Positions 17,629 through 26,173 of a stretch of 58,126 bases of DNA are shown one piece after another. The stretch is taken from assembly GCA_010672165.1 (NCBI GenBank), contig JAAHHN010000012.1:1-58126 (forward strand). The letters are read 5' to 3'. Each line of letters begins with the position of its first letter. Position 1 is the first letter of the stretch. The position numbers were made by a program, and so were the translations under genes. The notes below the pieces were generated by a model. It was given only the letters and a program-made list of their open reading frames with translations. It searched no databases and had not been told where the DNA came from. The DNA is from Spirulina sp. SIO3F2. GTDB lineage: Bacteria > Cyanobacteriota > Cyanobacteriia > Cyanobacteriales > Spirulinaceae.

Positions 17629-20600
17629 TTATTCCTCGGGTTGTTCAGGTGAAAACCGCTCAATCGCATTGTCCCAAAGATCATTTAGGTTGTTCAGGCC
17701 TTCTGCAACGCCACCAAGTAAAGTCACCCCACCAAATATTGCTGTAATCAAAAATACTGCTGCTGCTCGCACAGGAGTTGCGGTCTCTATAAGACGAGAG
17801 AAGAAGCCTTGAGCTTCTGGAGCCTCGGCTGGCGTTGCGCTCTCTTGTGGACTTTGTTCTGGGGGAGGAGTGGAGTAAAAATTATTGGTGATATTGTTGA
17901 CTTCTCTAGGCTCCTGTTCTTCTCGGGCAACCCGACGCTGACGTATTTCCAGCGGCTCATAGCCCTCCAGAAGTTCGCGGACGTTGACGGTGATCCCCAA
18001 CTCGCCAATGGGAAGCTCTTGGACTTTCATTTTCTCCAGACCTAGCAATTCTCTGTATTTCAGCGGCGGATGATTCGGATAGCCTGGAACTGGAACCCAT
18101 TCTGTAACCGTGAGGTCAGCAAAGCTACGATGAATTGTATTGAATGTCTGCCGAATTAGAGCAAGGAATTCTCGGCGGGTGGTTTCTCGACCGCTGATGG
18201 CGATAAAAATTTTCTTATCTTCAGGATCTGATTTGATGCGAGCGATATTGTAAACGTCCTCGCCTTCGCCTTCACGATAAGCTAGCATTACGCCGCTGCG
18301 CCAACGGATTTGGTTATAAATTCTTTCGTGGCTGAGAACGATGAACCGAGAAATGATGCTGCCAGGCAAGACAAGATAGTGATATTCAAATTCCAGTGTG
18401 TCGCCTTCTAAACTTGTCTGGTTGGGTTCGTCTTTGAGGAGCAACCCTGGAATCAGGAAGCGGTGGGCGTCGGGGCAATTAGGCAGCTCGAAGCAGAGCT
18501 GAAATTCTTTCATTAACTCTGTGAGGTAATGGTGGCGCTGGGTGGGGTAGCGCTCCTCTGGTTTAAGGATGCGGCTGAGGTCGTCTAAAGTCAGCATCCC
18601 CTCGGTTTGAGTTTTGAGAGTTTCGTCGCTGAGGATCGCATAGATGCCTGTTGTCACCCAGTTCGGATTCAAGACTTTGGTGCTCTGGAGGATGGGGTGT
18701 TTCCGAAAGTTGAGCACTAATCCTAAATCATGGAGCAGATCAATTAGTTGTGCTTGGTCTTGTTCTTCCCGGATCTGGTGATCGCAGCAAATCCGAATAT
18801 ATTCAGCAAAGGAGATGAAATCTTCAGACATGTTTTCGAGCTGTTCTTTGACTTCAAACCAGTCAAGTGGTAGCAGATCGTAGACTTCCTTCAGGTTGCC
18901 AACTTGCTCAATGATGGTGTGGCGCAGTTCATTGATGCCGTCACCCGTCTCGCAGGAGGTTTCTAGGATTGTGATGGTGTTGGGATATTTCTCCCGCAGG
19001 GCGCGGCGGTTGATATCGAAGGGTTGTTCATCCTTCTTGTTGCCGACAATGATTACGGGCGAACCGCCACCAAAGGTTTGGATTAGCTTCAGCCAATATT
19101 CCAGGCGGTTCTTTTCTTCGCTAGTGCGACAGTCGCACACCAGCAGGTAAAGGCTGCGTTTGGTGAGGAAGAATTGGTGCGTAGCATGGTAAATTTCTTG
19201 GCCGCCAAAGTCCCAAACATTTACTCGTACAGCTTGATTGTTGACTTCAATGGGCCATTGCCGAACGCTTAAACCATCAGTTTGATGCTCATGAGGGTTA
19301 AATTTGTCATCAATCAGTCGATTAACTAACGAGGTTTTACCAACGCTACCTTCACCGACGAGCAGGAGCTTGGCTTCGTTGAGGGGTTTAGCCTCACCAC
19401 TGCGGAGTTTTTGGAGATAGTTAAAGATGCTGTGTGGATTTTCGTAGTCTTGTAAGACTTCTGGCGAAATGTGTAATTGATTCTGTCGAAAATCCAACGC
19501 CTTAAGTTTCGGCAGTGTTTCGATCGCGTCGGGAATGACGCTAATTTGGTTATTGAAGAGGTTGAGGGATTCGAGGGTTTGGAGTTGGGCGATCGCCTCG
19601 GGAATGACGCTGATTTGGTTATTGCGGAGGTCGAGGGATTGGAGGTTCTGGAGGGAAGCGATCGCCTCGGGAATGACGCTGATTTGGTTATTGCGGAGGT
19701 CGAGGGATTGGAGGTTCTGGAGGGAAGCGATCGCCTCGGGAATGACGCTGATTTGGTTATTGCGGAGGTAGAGGGATTGGAGGTTCTGGAGGGAAGCGAT
19801 CGCGTCGGGAATGACGCTGATTTGGTTATTGCGGAGGTCGAGGGATTGGAGGTTCTGGAGGGAAGCGAGCGCGTCGGGAATGACGCTGATTTGGTTGCTT
19901 GAGAGGTTGAGGGTTTGGAGGGATTGGAGGGAGGCGAGCGCGTCGGGAATGACGCTGATTTGGTTATTGAAGAGGTGGAGGGTTTCGAGGTTCTGGAGGG
20001 AAGCGAGCGCGTCGGGAATGACGCTGATTTGGTTATTGAAGAGGTGGAGGGTTTCGAGGTTCTGGAGGGAGGCGAGCGCGTCGGGAATGACGCTGATTTG
20101 GTTGCTGTTGAGGTGGAGGGTTTCGAGGTTCTGGAGGGAGGCGATCGCGTCGGGAATGACGCTGATTTGGTTGCTGTTGAGGTGGAGGGTTTCGAGGTTC
20201 TGGAGGGAGGCGATCGCGTCGGGAATGACGCTGATTTGGTTGCTGTCGAGGTGGAGGGATTGGAGGTTCTGGAGGGAGGCGATCGCTGCGGGGATTTCCG
20301 TCAATTCAGCCCGTATCCAAGTTAAGCTCTCAATCTTTTTAACTAAAGTAATCCAATCTGAAATCGATTCAACTAACGGATTACCACTAATATCAAGCCG
20401 CTTCAGATTTGTTAGATTAGCGAGTTCTCGTGGAAGATGGGTCAAACTGTTGCTCACTACTGTACGCATTGCTAGACCATTTACCAATTCAAGACCATCC
20501 CCTTGCTTCCCCAAAATCAACGACTCAAGCTGTGTCAACTGCCCAATCTCCGGCGGCAACTCCGTCAACCCCGCCCCCGACAAATCCAACTCCCTCCAAC

Positions 20601-20655
20601 CCTCAGCCGCCGCCCGCTCAATCAACGCCAAAACTTCAGCCCGCGTCATCGCCAT
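17629..20655 (-). CDS. ROCO protein: LRR-Roc-COR GTPase with C-terminal membrane anchor
   Basis: 1008 residues. After an N-terminal cap (LDLSGAGLTELPPEIGQLTQ), residues of about 120-385 form leucine-rich repeats of 23 residues; about eleven are nearly identical (NLQSLDLRNNQISVIPDAIA type). The Roc GTPase follows: P-loop GEGSVGKTS (about 431-439), DFGGQE (about 483), NKKD (about 541), SCETGDG. A COR domain with a winged-helix-like region (LDWFEVKEQLENMSEDFISF) extends to about 800. The C-terminal part has the linker NNITNNFYSTPPP and one hydrophobic helix (about 957-982), so the protein is probably membrane-tethered. ROCO proteins are GTP-controlled dimers; the kinase found in eukaryotic LRRK2 is absent here, and the bacterial role is unsettled. 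Neighbours are Uma2 nucleases and a broken toxin-antitoxin pair. The ATG at 20655 follows a weak GGAG-type ribosome site. Confidence 0.92.
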   Translation of the reverse strand: MAMTRAEVLALIERAAAEGWRELDLSGAGLTELPPEIGQLTQLESLILGKQGDGLELVNGLAMRTVVSNSLTHLPRELANLTNLKRLDISGNPLVESISDWITLVKKIESLTWIRAELTEIPAAIASLQNLQSLHLDSNQISVIPDAIASLQNLETLHLNSNQISVIPDAIASLQNLETLHLNSNQISVIPDALASLQNLETLHLFNNQISVIPDALASLQNLETLHLFNNQISVIPDALASLQSLQTLNLSSNQISVIPDALASLQNLQSLDLRNNQISVIPDAIASLQNLQSLYLRNNQISVIPEAIASLQNLQSLDLRNNQISVIPEAIASLQNLQSLDLRNNQISVIPEAIAQLQTLESLNLFNNQISVIPDAIETLPKLKALDFRQNQLHISPEVLQDYENPHSIFNYLQKLRSGEAKPLNEAKLLLVGEGSVGKTSLVNRLIDDKFNPHEHQTDGLSVRQWPIEVNNQAVRVNVWDFGGQEIYHATHQFFLTKRSLYLLVCDCRTSEEKNRLEYWLKLIQTFGGGSPVIIVGNKKDEQPFDINRRALREKYPNTITILETSCETGDGINELRHTIIEQVGNLKEVYDLLPLDWFEVKEQLENMSEDFISFAEYIRICCDHQIREEQDQAQLIDLLHDLGLVLNFRKHPILQSTKVLNPNWVTTGIYAILSDETLKTQTEGMLTLDDLSRILKPEERYPTQRHHYLTELMKEFQLCFELPNCPDAHRFLIPGLLLKDEPNQTSLEGDTLEFEYHYLVLPGSIISRFIVLSHERIYNQIRWRSGVMLAYREGEGEDVYNIARIKSDPEDKKIFIAISGRETTRREFLALIRQTFNTIHRSFADLTVTEWVPVPGYPNHPPLKYRELLGLEKMKVQELPIGELGITVNVRELLEGYEPLEIRQRRVAREEQEPREVNNITNNFYSTPPPEQSPQESATPAEAPEAQGFFSRLIETATPVRAAAVFLITAIFGGVTLLGGVAEGLNNLNDLWDNAIERFSPEQPEE
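19510..20290 (-). repeat. Tandem 69-bp repeats encoding LRRs
   Basis: About eleven copies of a 69-bp unit inside the ROCO gene, many differing by only a few bases; several carry GCGATCGC at the repeat joint. High DNA identity points to recent expansion by unequal crossing-over or slippage. The opposite strand shows a matching repeated open frame (MTLIWLLRRSRDWRFWREAI) that is only a shadow. Confidence 0.9.
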
Positions 20656-20741
20656 ACCCCTGCTCCACTACTCCAAAAGACTTAACCTCAAATCTAACCC
20701 AATAACTCAGTGTTCTGACATGAGATAAGTAGCGGCGTGAC

Positions 20742-20855
20742 CTAGGGTAGCAATTCAAAAAAATCGCAGTGGCTTGGACGGATAATTGAAAAATCCCGGA
20801 GATCGAGCGTATAGACACGGGTAATCTTCAACCGCTCAGCGATCGCAACATCGGA
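20742..20855 (-). pseudogene. VapC/PIN toxin remnant (C-terminal end only)
   Basis: Reading the minus strand, the frame SDVAIAERLKITRVYTLDLR then DFSIIRPSHCDFFELLP runs to a stop at 20742-20744. This is the C-terminal signature of PIN-domain toxins (AIAERL.I..V.TLD.RDFS..RP...F.LLP). The frame is closed just upstream by a TGA, and the catalytic N-terminal part is missing. It overlaps the 3' end of the antitoxin gene in another frame. Confidence 0.7.
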
Positions 20856-21088
20856 TCAACTTCATTCTGAAGAATTTCCTCATCACGCTCTGCAATATCC
20901 GACTGCCCCGAACAGCCCAAACCCGCAATTGCCGCTAGGAAGCCGGAAGAAGTGGGTCGCTCTACTGCCTGACTTGTTGATTTGTATTGTAAATAGTCTA
21001 AAAAACTTGCCAACTCCACCAAAACTGTATCGGGCAGATTATCGACTGCTTGATGCAGTTGCTCTCGCTCCACTGTGATTCGTTTCAT
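20828..21088 (-). CDS. VapB-like antitoxin (DUF2281-type), probably altered at its end
   Basis: 86 residues: MKRITVEREQLHQAVDNLPD, then LVELASFLDYLQYKS, and SGFLAAIAGLGCSGQSDIAE. This layout is common for cyanobacterial antitoxins that pair with PIN toxins. The partner should follow with a few bases of overlap; instead only the last 35 or so codons of a PIN toxin remain. The antitoxin's last residues (MLRSLSG) come from reading the toxin remnant in another frame, so the normal C-terminus is probably lost. Confidence 0.65.
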   Translation of the reverse strand: MKRITVEREQLHQAVDNLPDTVLVELASFLDYLQYKSTSQAVERPTSSGFLAAIAGLGCSGQSDIAERDEEILQNEVDPMLRSLSG

Positions 21089-21146
21089 ATTTCTCTAATT
21101 AATTGTTTTACAACAAGAACTGAAGATTTGAGCTAAGTTGATATTA

Positions 21147-21770
21147 CTACTCCGCATCCGATGAAAGTTCAGCGTTAGGCTCAAACTGAACACGCTGGTA
21201 GAGTTGTTTTAGAATTATTTCAAAATCTATCGAACCCAACTGCAAGATCGCATCTTGACCAATCAACTCAGTAAAGATCCACTGACCGCGATCGCCCCTG
21301 ACAAACTGCTTAACCCAATAACTGTATTGATCAATCATGATGTATTCCTGCAAACTAGAAATCGTACGATAGGCATCAAACTTATCAGTTTGATCATATT
21401 GTTGGGTTGACTTCGACAAAACCTCAACAATCAACAACTGGTTTTCAATGATGTCCTGTCGGCCTGCATGGTAGGCAGGCTCACCCGCAACCACCAGCAC
21501 ATCCGGATACGGATACATCCGCTTCTGCGGAATCCAGACCTTCATATCCCCAATAAACCCTTCATAAACCTGATCCCCAATTTCATCAGGAATCGCTCGG
21601 TAAAACGCCCCTGCAATCCGATTATGGTTGACGGTTCCACCTGCCATTAGGACAATTTCTCCATCACGATACTCACTCCGCGCTTGGGCTTGCTCCTCCA
21701 GCTCAAGATATTCTTCTGGACTATATCGCTTCGACTTCGTCTGTGATTCGGTCTGTAGTTGCGCTACCAT
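21147..21770 (-). CDS. Uma2 family endonuclease (DUF820), second copy
   Basis: 207 residues. The N-terminus KRYSPEEYLELEEQAQARSE, the strand YRDGEIVLMAGGTVNHNRI, the acidic site YPYPDVLVVAGEP, LLIVEVLSKSTQQYDQTDKF and YIMIDQYSYWVKQF are typical of the Uma2 fold; the Asp, Glu and Lys of a PD-(D/E)XK site are all present. It is a different subtype from the copy at 16901-17548, being longer at the N-terminus. It is the first gene of the minus-strand accessory block and lies 58 bp upstream of the antitoxin. Role unknown; copies of this family are often mobile and redundant. Confidence 0.88.
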   Translation of the reverse strand: MVAQLQTESQTKSKRYSPEEYLELEEQAQARSEYRDGEIVLMAGGTVNHNRIAGAFYRAIPDEIGDQVYEGFIGDMKVWIPQKRMYPYPDVLVVAGEPAYHAGRQDIIENQLLIVEVLSKSTQQYDQTDKFDAYRTISSLQEYIMIDQYSYWVKQFVRGDRGQWIFTELIGQDAILQLGSIDFEIILKQLYQRVQFEPNAELSSDAE

Positions 21771-22122
21771 AGCCGCCCCCTAATCCTCCCGCTCATATAA
21801 CCGATGATATCGCAGGTGGAGTTAGCCACCAGGCGACCCCATAAAACGCTTGCCGCTATTGGGTTTTGTCCCTCAACCCACCGTTGTTACCAGTTGACTG
21901 GGGCAACTCCCCAAAAACTCAACCCCTTGGCCATGATAGCGATCGCAGCGATTGTAGAGTGCTACCAAAACACGACTATTTACCAGTACAGAAAAATCGA
22001 TATAATCCTTGCAGTCAAAGACGTTGAGCATTCGTTTAAACCATCAAACAGATATCTGACGAGTCACGCTCACACCCATTACTCACCCCTCATTACACTC
22101 ACCCTAAGCTCGTCGTCCAGCA
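21771..22122. other. Gene-free divergent spacer
   Basis: About 350 bp between the Uma2 gene and the ATP-grasp gene. One HIP1 site (near 21940) is present. I see no convincing promoter, repeat or gene. Confidence 0.4.
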
Positions 22123-22965
22123 ATGCTAAACAACATCCGCCTCCTTATTGCCGCCTGCGATCACCAAAACATTGCATACGACATCCTCCACCCCACCCAA
22201 AATCTGGTTCGGATTCGCGCTGAGCAAGACTACTTTTTTGTGAACTACACCGTTCCCTTGCTCTCTCAGGCAGTAGCCAAAATCCTAATCGATAAAGACT
22301 ATACCTATCGCTTACTGAAAGACTCAATTCGTAGCCCCGAAACCCTCGCCTTTTTCACCCCCTTTTGCGAAGAAAAATATAAAGACTATTTAGAATATGG
22401 CGCGATCGCAGACATCGTTCAAAAAATCCAAACCCACTTTACGCTCCCCGTTATTATTAAGAAAAATCGTGGCTCCTCCGGCATCAATGTATTTTTATGC
22501 CACAACCCGGCTGAAATAACGCAAGCCCTAGAAAACATCTTCGAGCACGACAGTCGCCATTATGACTACGTTGCCTTAGCACAGGAATATATCTCAATCA
22601 AACATGAATACCGTGCCATTTTTCTAAACAAAAAACTGGTGCTACTCTATGAAAAAGACAATCAAAACGCTACTTTTTCTGGTAACTTAAGCCCTCTCCA
22701 TTGGGACGGAGCAAAAGCTGTTCAGATTACTGATGAGTCACTTATGCAGAGAATTCAGCATTTTGTAGAACCCGTGTTTGAGGCGCTCAACATTCCCTAT
22801 GGCGGTTTTGATGTGGTGCGAGATCACAATGATCAGCTCTGGTTTATTGAAGTCAACTCCCATCCCAACTACAGCATATTTGTGCGGGACAATGGTGATG
22901 AACCCGTGATTCGGGTATTTGAGCAGGTGCTTGAGATGCTGATCAATCCCTCCTCAACGCAATGA
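22123..22965 (+). CDS. ATP-grasp (RimK-like) ligase of unknown substrate
   Basis: 280 residues. The ATP-grasp fold is visible: FTLPVIIKKNRGSSGINVFL (phosphate-binding loop and Lys), YVALAQEYISIKHEYRAIFL, GGFDVVRDHNDQLWFIEVNS and HPNYSIF (Mg-binding Glu and Asn). Relatives include RimK, cyanophycin synthetase and D-Ala ligases, which join an amine to a carboxyl using ATP. The first 80 residues are a pre-ATP-grasp domain. The stop overlaps the ATG of the next gene (ATGA), so the two are translationally coupled. Product unknown; an amino-acid or peptide ligase is likely. Confidence 0.8.
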   Translation: MLNNIRLLIAACDHQNIAYDILHPTQNLVRIRAEQDYFFVNYTVPLLSQAVAKILIDKDYTYRLLKDSIRSPETLAFFTPFCEEKYKDYLEYGAIADIVQKIQTHFTLPVIIKKNRGSSGINVFLCHNPAEITQALENIFEHDSRHYDYVALAQEYISIKHEYRAIFLNKKLVLLYEKDNQNATFSGNLSPLHWDGAKAVQITDESLMQRIQHFVEPVFEALNIPYGGFDVVRDHNDQLWFIEVNSHPNYSIFVRDNGDEPVIRVFEQVLEMLINPSSTQ

Positions 22966-23747
22966 ACTATTGGCCCATCGCTGATCTCCTCGCCAGCCCC
23001 TACACGCCTCTACTCGCCTATCCCCAACGCGATCGCGCCAGCCAACACCAACGTATTGAAATATTAAAGCAACTGGGTATTGCCGGAATTTACGCCGCTG
23101 GGTCAAATCATTTTGAGCAAGTGCCAATTTTGGGGATGGGCTACCGAGGTGTAGTGTTGCTGGGTCACAGCCCAGCCTTAAACCCCGCAGGGGGCCAAGT
23201 TGCCATTAAACTGCGGCGACAAGATGCCCCACTCGACACGCTAAACCGAGAAGCCCAGATGCTCCAATGGGCTAACCAGATCGCCATTGGCCCCAAGCTC
23301 TACAAATCCCATCCAGATGTGCTCGTGATGGCCCATTGTGCGGGTCAACCCCTGGAACGATGGTTGCATCAGCCCCCACCCCCCGAGCAGGTGCAAAACG
23401 CGATCGCCCAAATCTTGCACCAAGCTTATCAACTCGATCGCTTGGGTTTGGATCATGGGGAACTGGGATGCGTTACCGAACATGTTCAAGTTGACCCAGC
23501 GAAACAGACCATTACCTTGCTCGATTTTGGCAGCGCCAGCGGCGATCGCCGAGCCGCCAATGTCACCACTGTTGCCCAAGGTCTATTCATTGGCACACAA
23601 TTAGCCCCTCGCCTCGCACAGATACTCCCGATACCAGAGCGCAGCCGATTGATTGCTGCCTTACGGGCGTATAAACAAGCTTCCAACCCACGTACCTTCT
23701 GCGCATTGTTAGCGGAAATCGGCCTCAATTCCCGTATATCCATATAG
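22962..23747 (+). CDS. Small RIO/AarF-like protein kinase
   Basis: 261 residues. Kinase features: glycine loop LGMGYRGVVLLG, ATP-binding Lys in GQVAIKLRR, a Glu helix (NREAQMLQWA), catalytic-loop-like DRLGLDHGEL, and the metal-binding LLDFGSAS (DFG). This fits an atypical protein or small-molecule kinase of the RIO/Kdo type, found alone without membrane segments. It overlaps the ATP-grasp gene by 4 bp. The kinase might phosphorylate the product or the enzyme of its neighbour; this is inference from coupling only. Confidence 0.75.
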   Translation: MNYWPIADLLASPYTPLLAYPQRDRASQHQRIEILKQLGIAGIYAAGSNHFEQVPILGMGYRGVVLLGHSPALNPAGGQVAIKLRRQDAPLDTLNREAQMLQWANQIAIGPKLYKSHPDVLVMAHCAGQPLERWLHQPPPPEQVQNAIAQILHQAYQLDRLGLDHGELGCVTEHVQVDPAKQTITLLDFGSASGDRRAANVTTVAQGLFIGTQLAPRLAQILPIPERSRLIAALRAYKQASNPRTFCALLAEIGLNSRISI

Positions 23748-23864
23748 ACCAATAGCTGAGGGGTCAACTCCCTAACGTGCCACCCTACTCACGTGACACA
23801 CCCCTAACCTCAAGACGTTCCCCTCACCCTTTAGAATTGAAAACACAATCATTGTCATGTCCCC

Positions 23865-24284
23865 ATGAAATTGTCGGAAATTAATGCTTTGGGTCAATCC
23901 CTGCGCCGCATTGATCAAACATTGCTCAACCCAGCCAAAACCGTCGACAGTGAGCGAATTTGGTATCAAGGGGGTGAGCCCTATTTTGATGTCTTTATTG
24001 AGCGCCACCAGAACACCGTTGAGTGGTTTCAGATTACGCTGCGGGGGCGATCGCTATCTTGGCATCGTCAGCATAACCATTGGCATACGGGTCACACCAA
24101 CGAGATGCAGACGGATGATATCAGTTTCTATCCTGCCAGCAAGGTGATTGAGAGCGACCAACGGCCCGATCGCCAGTTTCTCCAAACGATTGAAGCTATT
24201 CTGCAAAGCCGAGCGGGCGAAGCGATGTTTGATCAGCTTTTAGCCATCTTTGCCGCGGCCCGAACCCAAACTGTATTGGATTGA
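23865..24284 (+). CDS. Conserved-looking hypothetical protein
   Basis: 139 residues, soluble, no signal or membrane segment. It contains VEWFQITLRGRSLSWHRQHN and FLQTIEAILQSRAGEAMFDQ. The frame begins at an ATG at 23865. I do not recognise the family; cyanobacterial genomes hold many proteins of this size and style. It is followed by tRNA-Lys on the same strand. Confidence 0.6.
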   Translation: MKLSEINALGQSLRRIDQTLLNPAKTVDSERIWYQGGEPYFDVFIERHQNTVEWFQITLRGRSLSWHRQHNHWHTGHTNEMQTDDISFYPASKVIESDQRPDRQFLQTIEAILQSRAGEAMFDQLLAIFAAARTQTVLD

Positions 24285-24371
24285 TTCAAAATTAATTGCG
24301 ACCATCCATTGACCATCCCAAAGTTCCTTGCTACACTCGTTAATCGTGCGAAAGAAACGCACCACAGACAG

Positions 24372-24443
24372 GGGTTGCTAGCTCAATGGTAGAGTACCCG
24401 GCTTTTAACCGGTTTGTTCTGGGTTCGAGTCCCAGGCAACCCA
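24372..24443 (+). tRNA. trnK: tRNA-Lys (UUU)
   Basis: 72 nt. The acceptor arms GGGTTGC and GCAACCC pair exactly, with discriminator A. D-arm GCTCAATGGTAGAGT, anticodon loop CTTTTAA (anticodon TTT), and T-arm CTGGG TTCGAGT CCCAG. CCA is not encoded as part of the gene beyond the natural discriminator. Confidence 0.96.
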
Positions 24444-25003
24444 TTTTCCTTGTCATAGCCACTATTCATTCCTGCTCTCCTCAAATCTGGAGCACTGGCT
24501 CTGGTTATGTAATCAATCACAACCTGTTGGAATTGAATCGTTGCAGTATTCACAGGCGAGCCACAGCTCTGTTTAAGCAGAGAAATTGGGCGGTCGGAGT
24601 GATGAGAGGCAGAGCCTCTCATCCTGCATTACCAAGCAGAGCCCGGTAACGAGCAATCAGCCTGATGAATAATCAAGCAAGTTAGAACAGTTGGCACAGG
24701 CGATCGCCCTGGAGCCAAGCTATCAACAACTGGCCCAAACTGATACTGATTTGGTTTCCTTATCCGAATCTCCCAATTTCGGGTGTTGATTAATCTCTAG
24801 ACGCCGGTTTGCAACCGTCCAGCCTTGAATCTTGGAACCTCACCGGATCATTCCTATCCTGAAGTTCATCTCTTCAACTTTATAAACCTCACAAAATCTT
24901 AAGATTCTGATACACTGGCCTAAGATTCTGATAATAATCGCGTTGGTCGATAATCCGACATTCGCACCCTACGGAAATATAAAACTATAGGAGGATCATT
25001 TAA
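24444..25003. other. Gene-free leader of fba with hairpin
   Basis: About 560 bp without a gene. A perfect hairpin lies at 24601-24623 (GATGAGAGGC, loop AGA, GCCTCTCATC); no T-run follows, so it is not a plain terminator. The stretch near 24898-24933 carries direct repeats described separately. Confidence 0.5.
24900..24933 (+). promoter_or_regulatory. Two direct repeats upstream of fba
   Basis: TAAGATTCTGATA occurs at 24900-24912 and again at 24921-24933, exactly 21 bp apart, on the same face of the DNA helix. They end about 70 bp before the fba ATG, so they lie at or just upstream of the promoter. This looks like a paired binding site for a regulator; the protein is not known to me. Confidence 0.5.
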
Positions 25004-26083
25004 ATGGCGCTCGTCCCTATGCGACTGCTGCTCGACCATGCAGCTGAGAATGACTACGGTATCCCCGCATACAACGTTAACAACATGGAGCAGATCCTGT
25101 CTATTATGCAGGCTGCTGACGAAACGAACAGTCCGGTGATTCTCCAGGCCTCTCGCGGTGCGCGGAAGTACGCCGGTGAGAACTTCCTGCGTCACTTGGT
25201 TATGGCGGCTGTTGAGACCTACCCCCACATCCCCGTCGTGATGCACCAAGACCACGGCAACAGCCCTGCAACCTGCTACTCTGCAATCCGCAACGGCTTC
25301 ACCAGCGTGATGATGGATGGTTCCCTCAAAGCCGATGCCAAGACCCCCGCTGATTTTGAATACAACGCAAGCGTTACCGCTGAAGTTGTGAAAGTGGCTC
25401 ACTCTGTGGGTGCCAGTGTTGAAGGTGAACTCGGTTGCTTGGGTTCTCTCGAAACTGGTGCTGGTGAAGCAGAAGATGGCCACGGTTTTGAAGGCACCCT
25501 CAGCAAAGACCAGTTGCTGACCGACCCCGATGAAGCTGTGCAATTCGTGGAGCGAACCCAAGTTGATGCATTGGCATTGGCGATCGGAACCAGCCACGGT
25601 GCATACAAGTTCACCCGTAAGCCGACGGGTGAAATCTTGGCCATCAGCCGCATCGAGGAAATCCACAGCCGTCTGCCCAACACCCACTTGGTGATGCACG
25701 GTTCTTCCTCCGTACCCAAAGAGTGGATCGATATGATCAACGAGTTTGGTGGTGCAATTCCTGAGACCTTTGGCGTTCCCGTTGAGGAAATCCAAAAGGG
25801 CATCAAGAGCGGTGTGCGTAAGGTGAACATTGACACCGACAACCGTTTGGCTATCACCGCTGCGATCCGTGAAGCTGCGGCCAAAGATCCCAAGAACTTT
25901 GACCCCCGCCACTTCCTCAAGCCTTCGATTAAGTACATGAAGCAGGTTTGTGCAGAGCGTTACATCGCCTTCGGTACTGCTGGCAACGCCGACAAGATCA
26001 AGCAGGTGAACCTGAATGATTTTGCAGCTAAGTATGCAAGTGGTGAGTTGGCTGCAACCACCAAGGCTGCTGCTGCGGTGTAA
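25004..26083 (+). CDS. fba: Class II fructose-bisphosphate aldolase
   Basis: 359 residues. It cleaves and makes fructose-1,6-bisphosphate (and sedoheptulose-1,7-bisphosphate) in glycolysis and the Calvin cycle. Class II marks are present: [11 protein letters not shown] (catalytic Asp and zinc His), [32 protein letters not shown] and [13 protein letters not shown]. The ribosome site is strong (AGGAGG, 7 bp before the ATG), as expected of a highly expressed gene. A Rho-independent terminator follows at 26127. Nearby: tRNA-Lys upstream, a membrane glycosyltransferase-like gene downstream. Confidence 0.97.
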   Translation: MALVPMRLLLDHAAENDYGIPAYNVNNMEQILSIMQAADETNSPVILQASRGARKYAGENFLRHLVMAAVETYPHIPVVMHQDHGNSPATCYSAIRNGFTSVMMDGSLKADAKTPADFEYNASVTAEVVKVAHSVGASVEGELGCLGSLETGAGEAEDGHGFEGTLSKDQLLTDPDEAVQFVERTQVDALALAIGTSHGAYKFTRKPTGEILAISRIEEIHSRLPNTHLVMHGSSSVPKEWIDMINEFGGAIPETFGVPVEEIQKGIKSGVRKVNIDTDNRLAITAAIREAAAKDPKNFDPRHFLKPSIKYMKQVCAERYIAFGTAGNADKIKQVNLNDFAAKYASGELAATTKAAAAV

Positions 26084-26126
26084 TTTTAGCCATATCACTT
26101 TAAGTTGATAGACTCTTGTGCTTTGA

Positions 26127-26153
26127 GGGGCGTAGATGATACGCCCCTTTTTT
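26127..26153 (+). terminator. Rho-independent terminator of fba
   Basis: Stem GGGGCGTA / TACGCCCC with loop GATGA, then six T. Confidence 0.9.
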
Positions 26154-26173
26154 GATGCTGAATTTATAGCTTT

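Noticed and set aside
19510-20290. Repeat array resembling a CRISPR
   Set aside because: Repeats are 69 bp with no unique spacers and lie in frame within an LRR protein.
19477-20728. Long plus-strand frames full of repeats (MTLIWLLRRSRDW..., NDADLVIAEVEGL...)
   Set aside because: They are exact shadows of the LRR codons of the ROCO gene on the other strand; no ribosome site or family sense.
24920-26098. 392-codon minus-strand frame across the aldolase gene
   Set aside because: Antisense shadow of fba, whose codon use and motifs are certain; composition is unlike a real protein.
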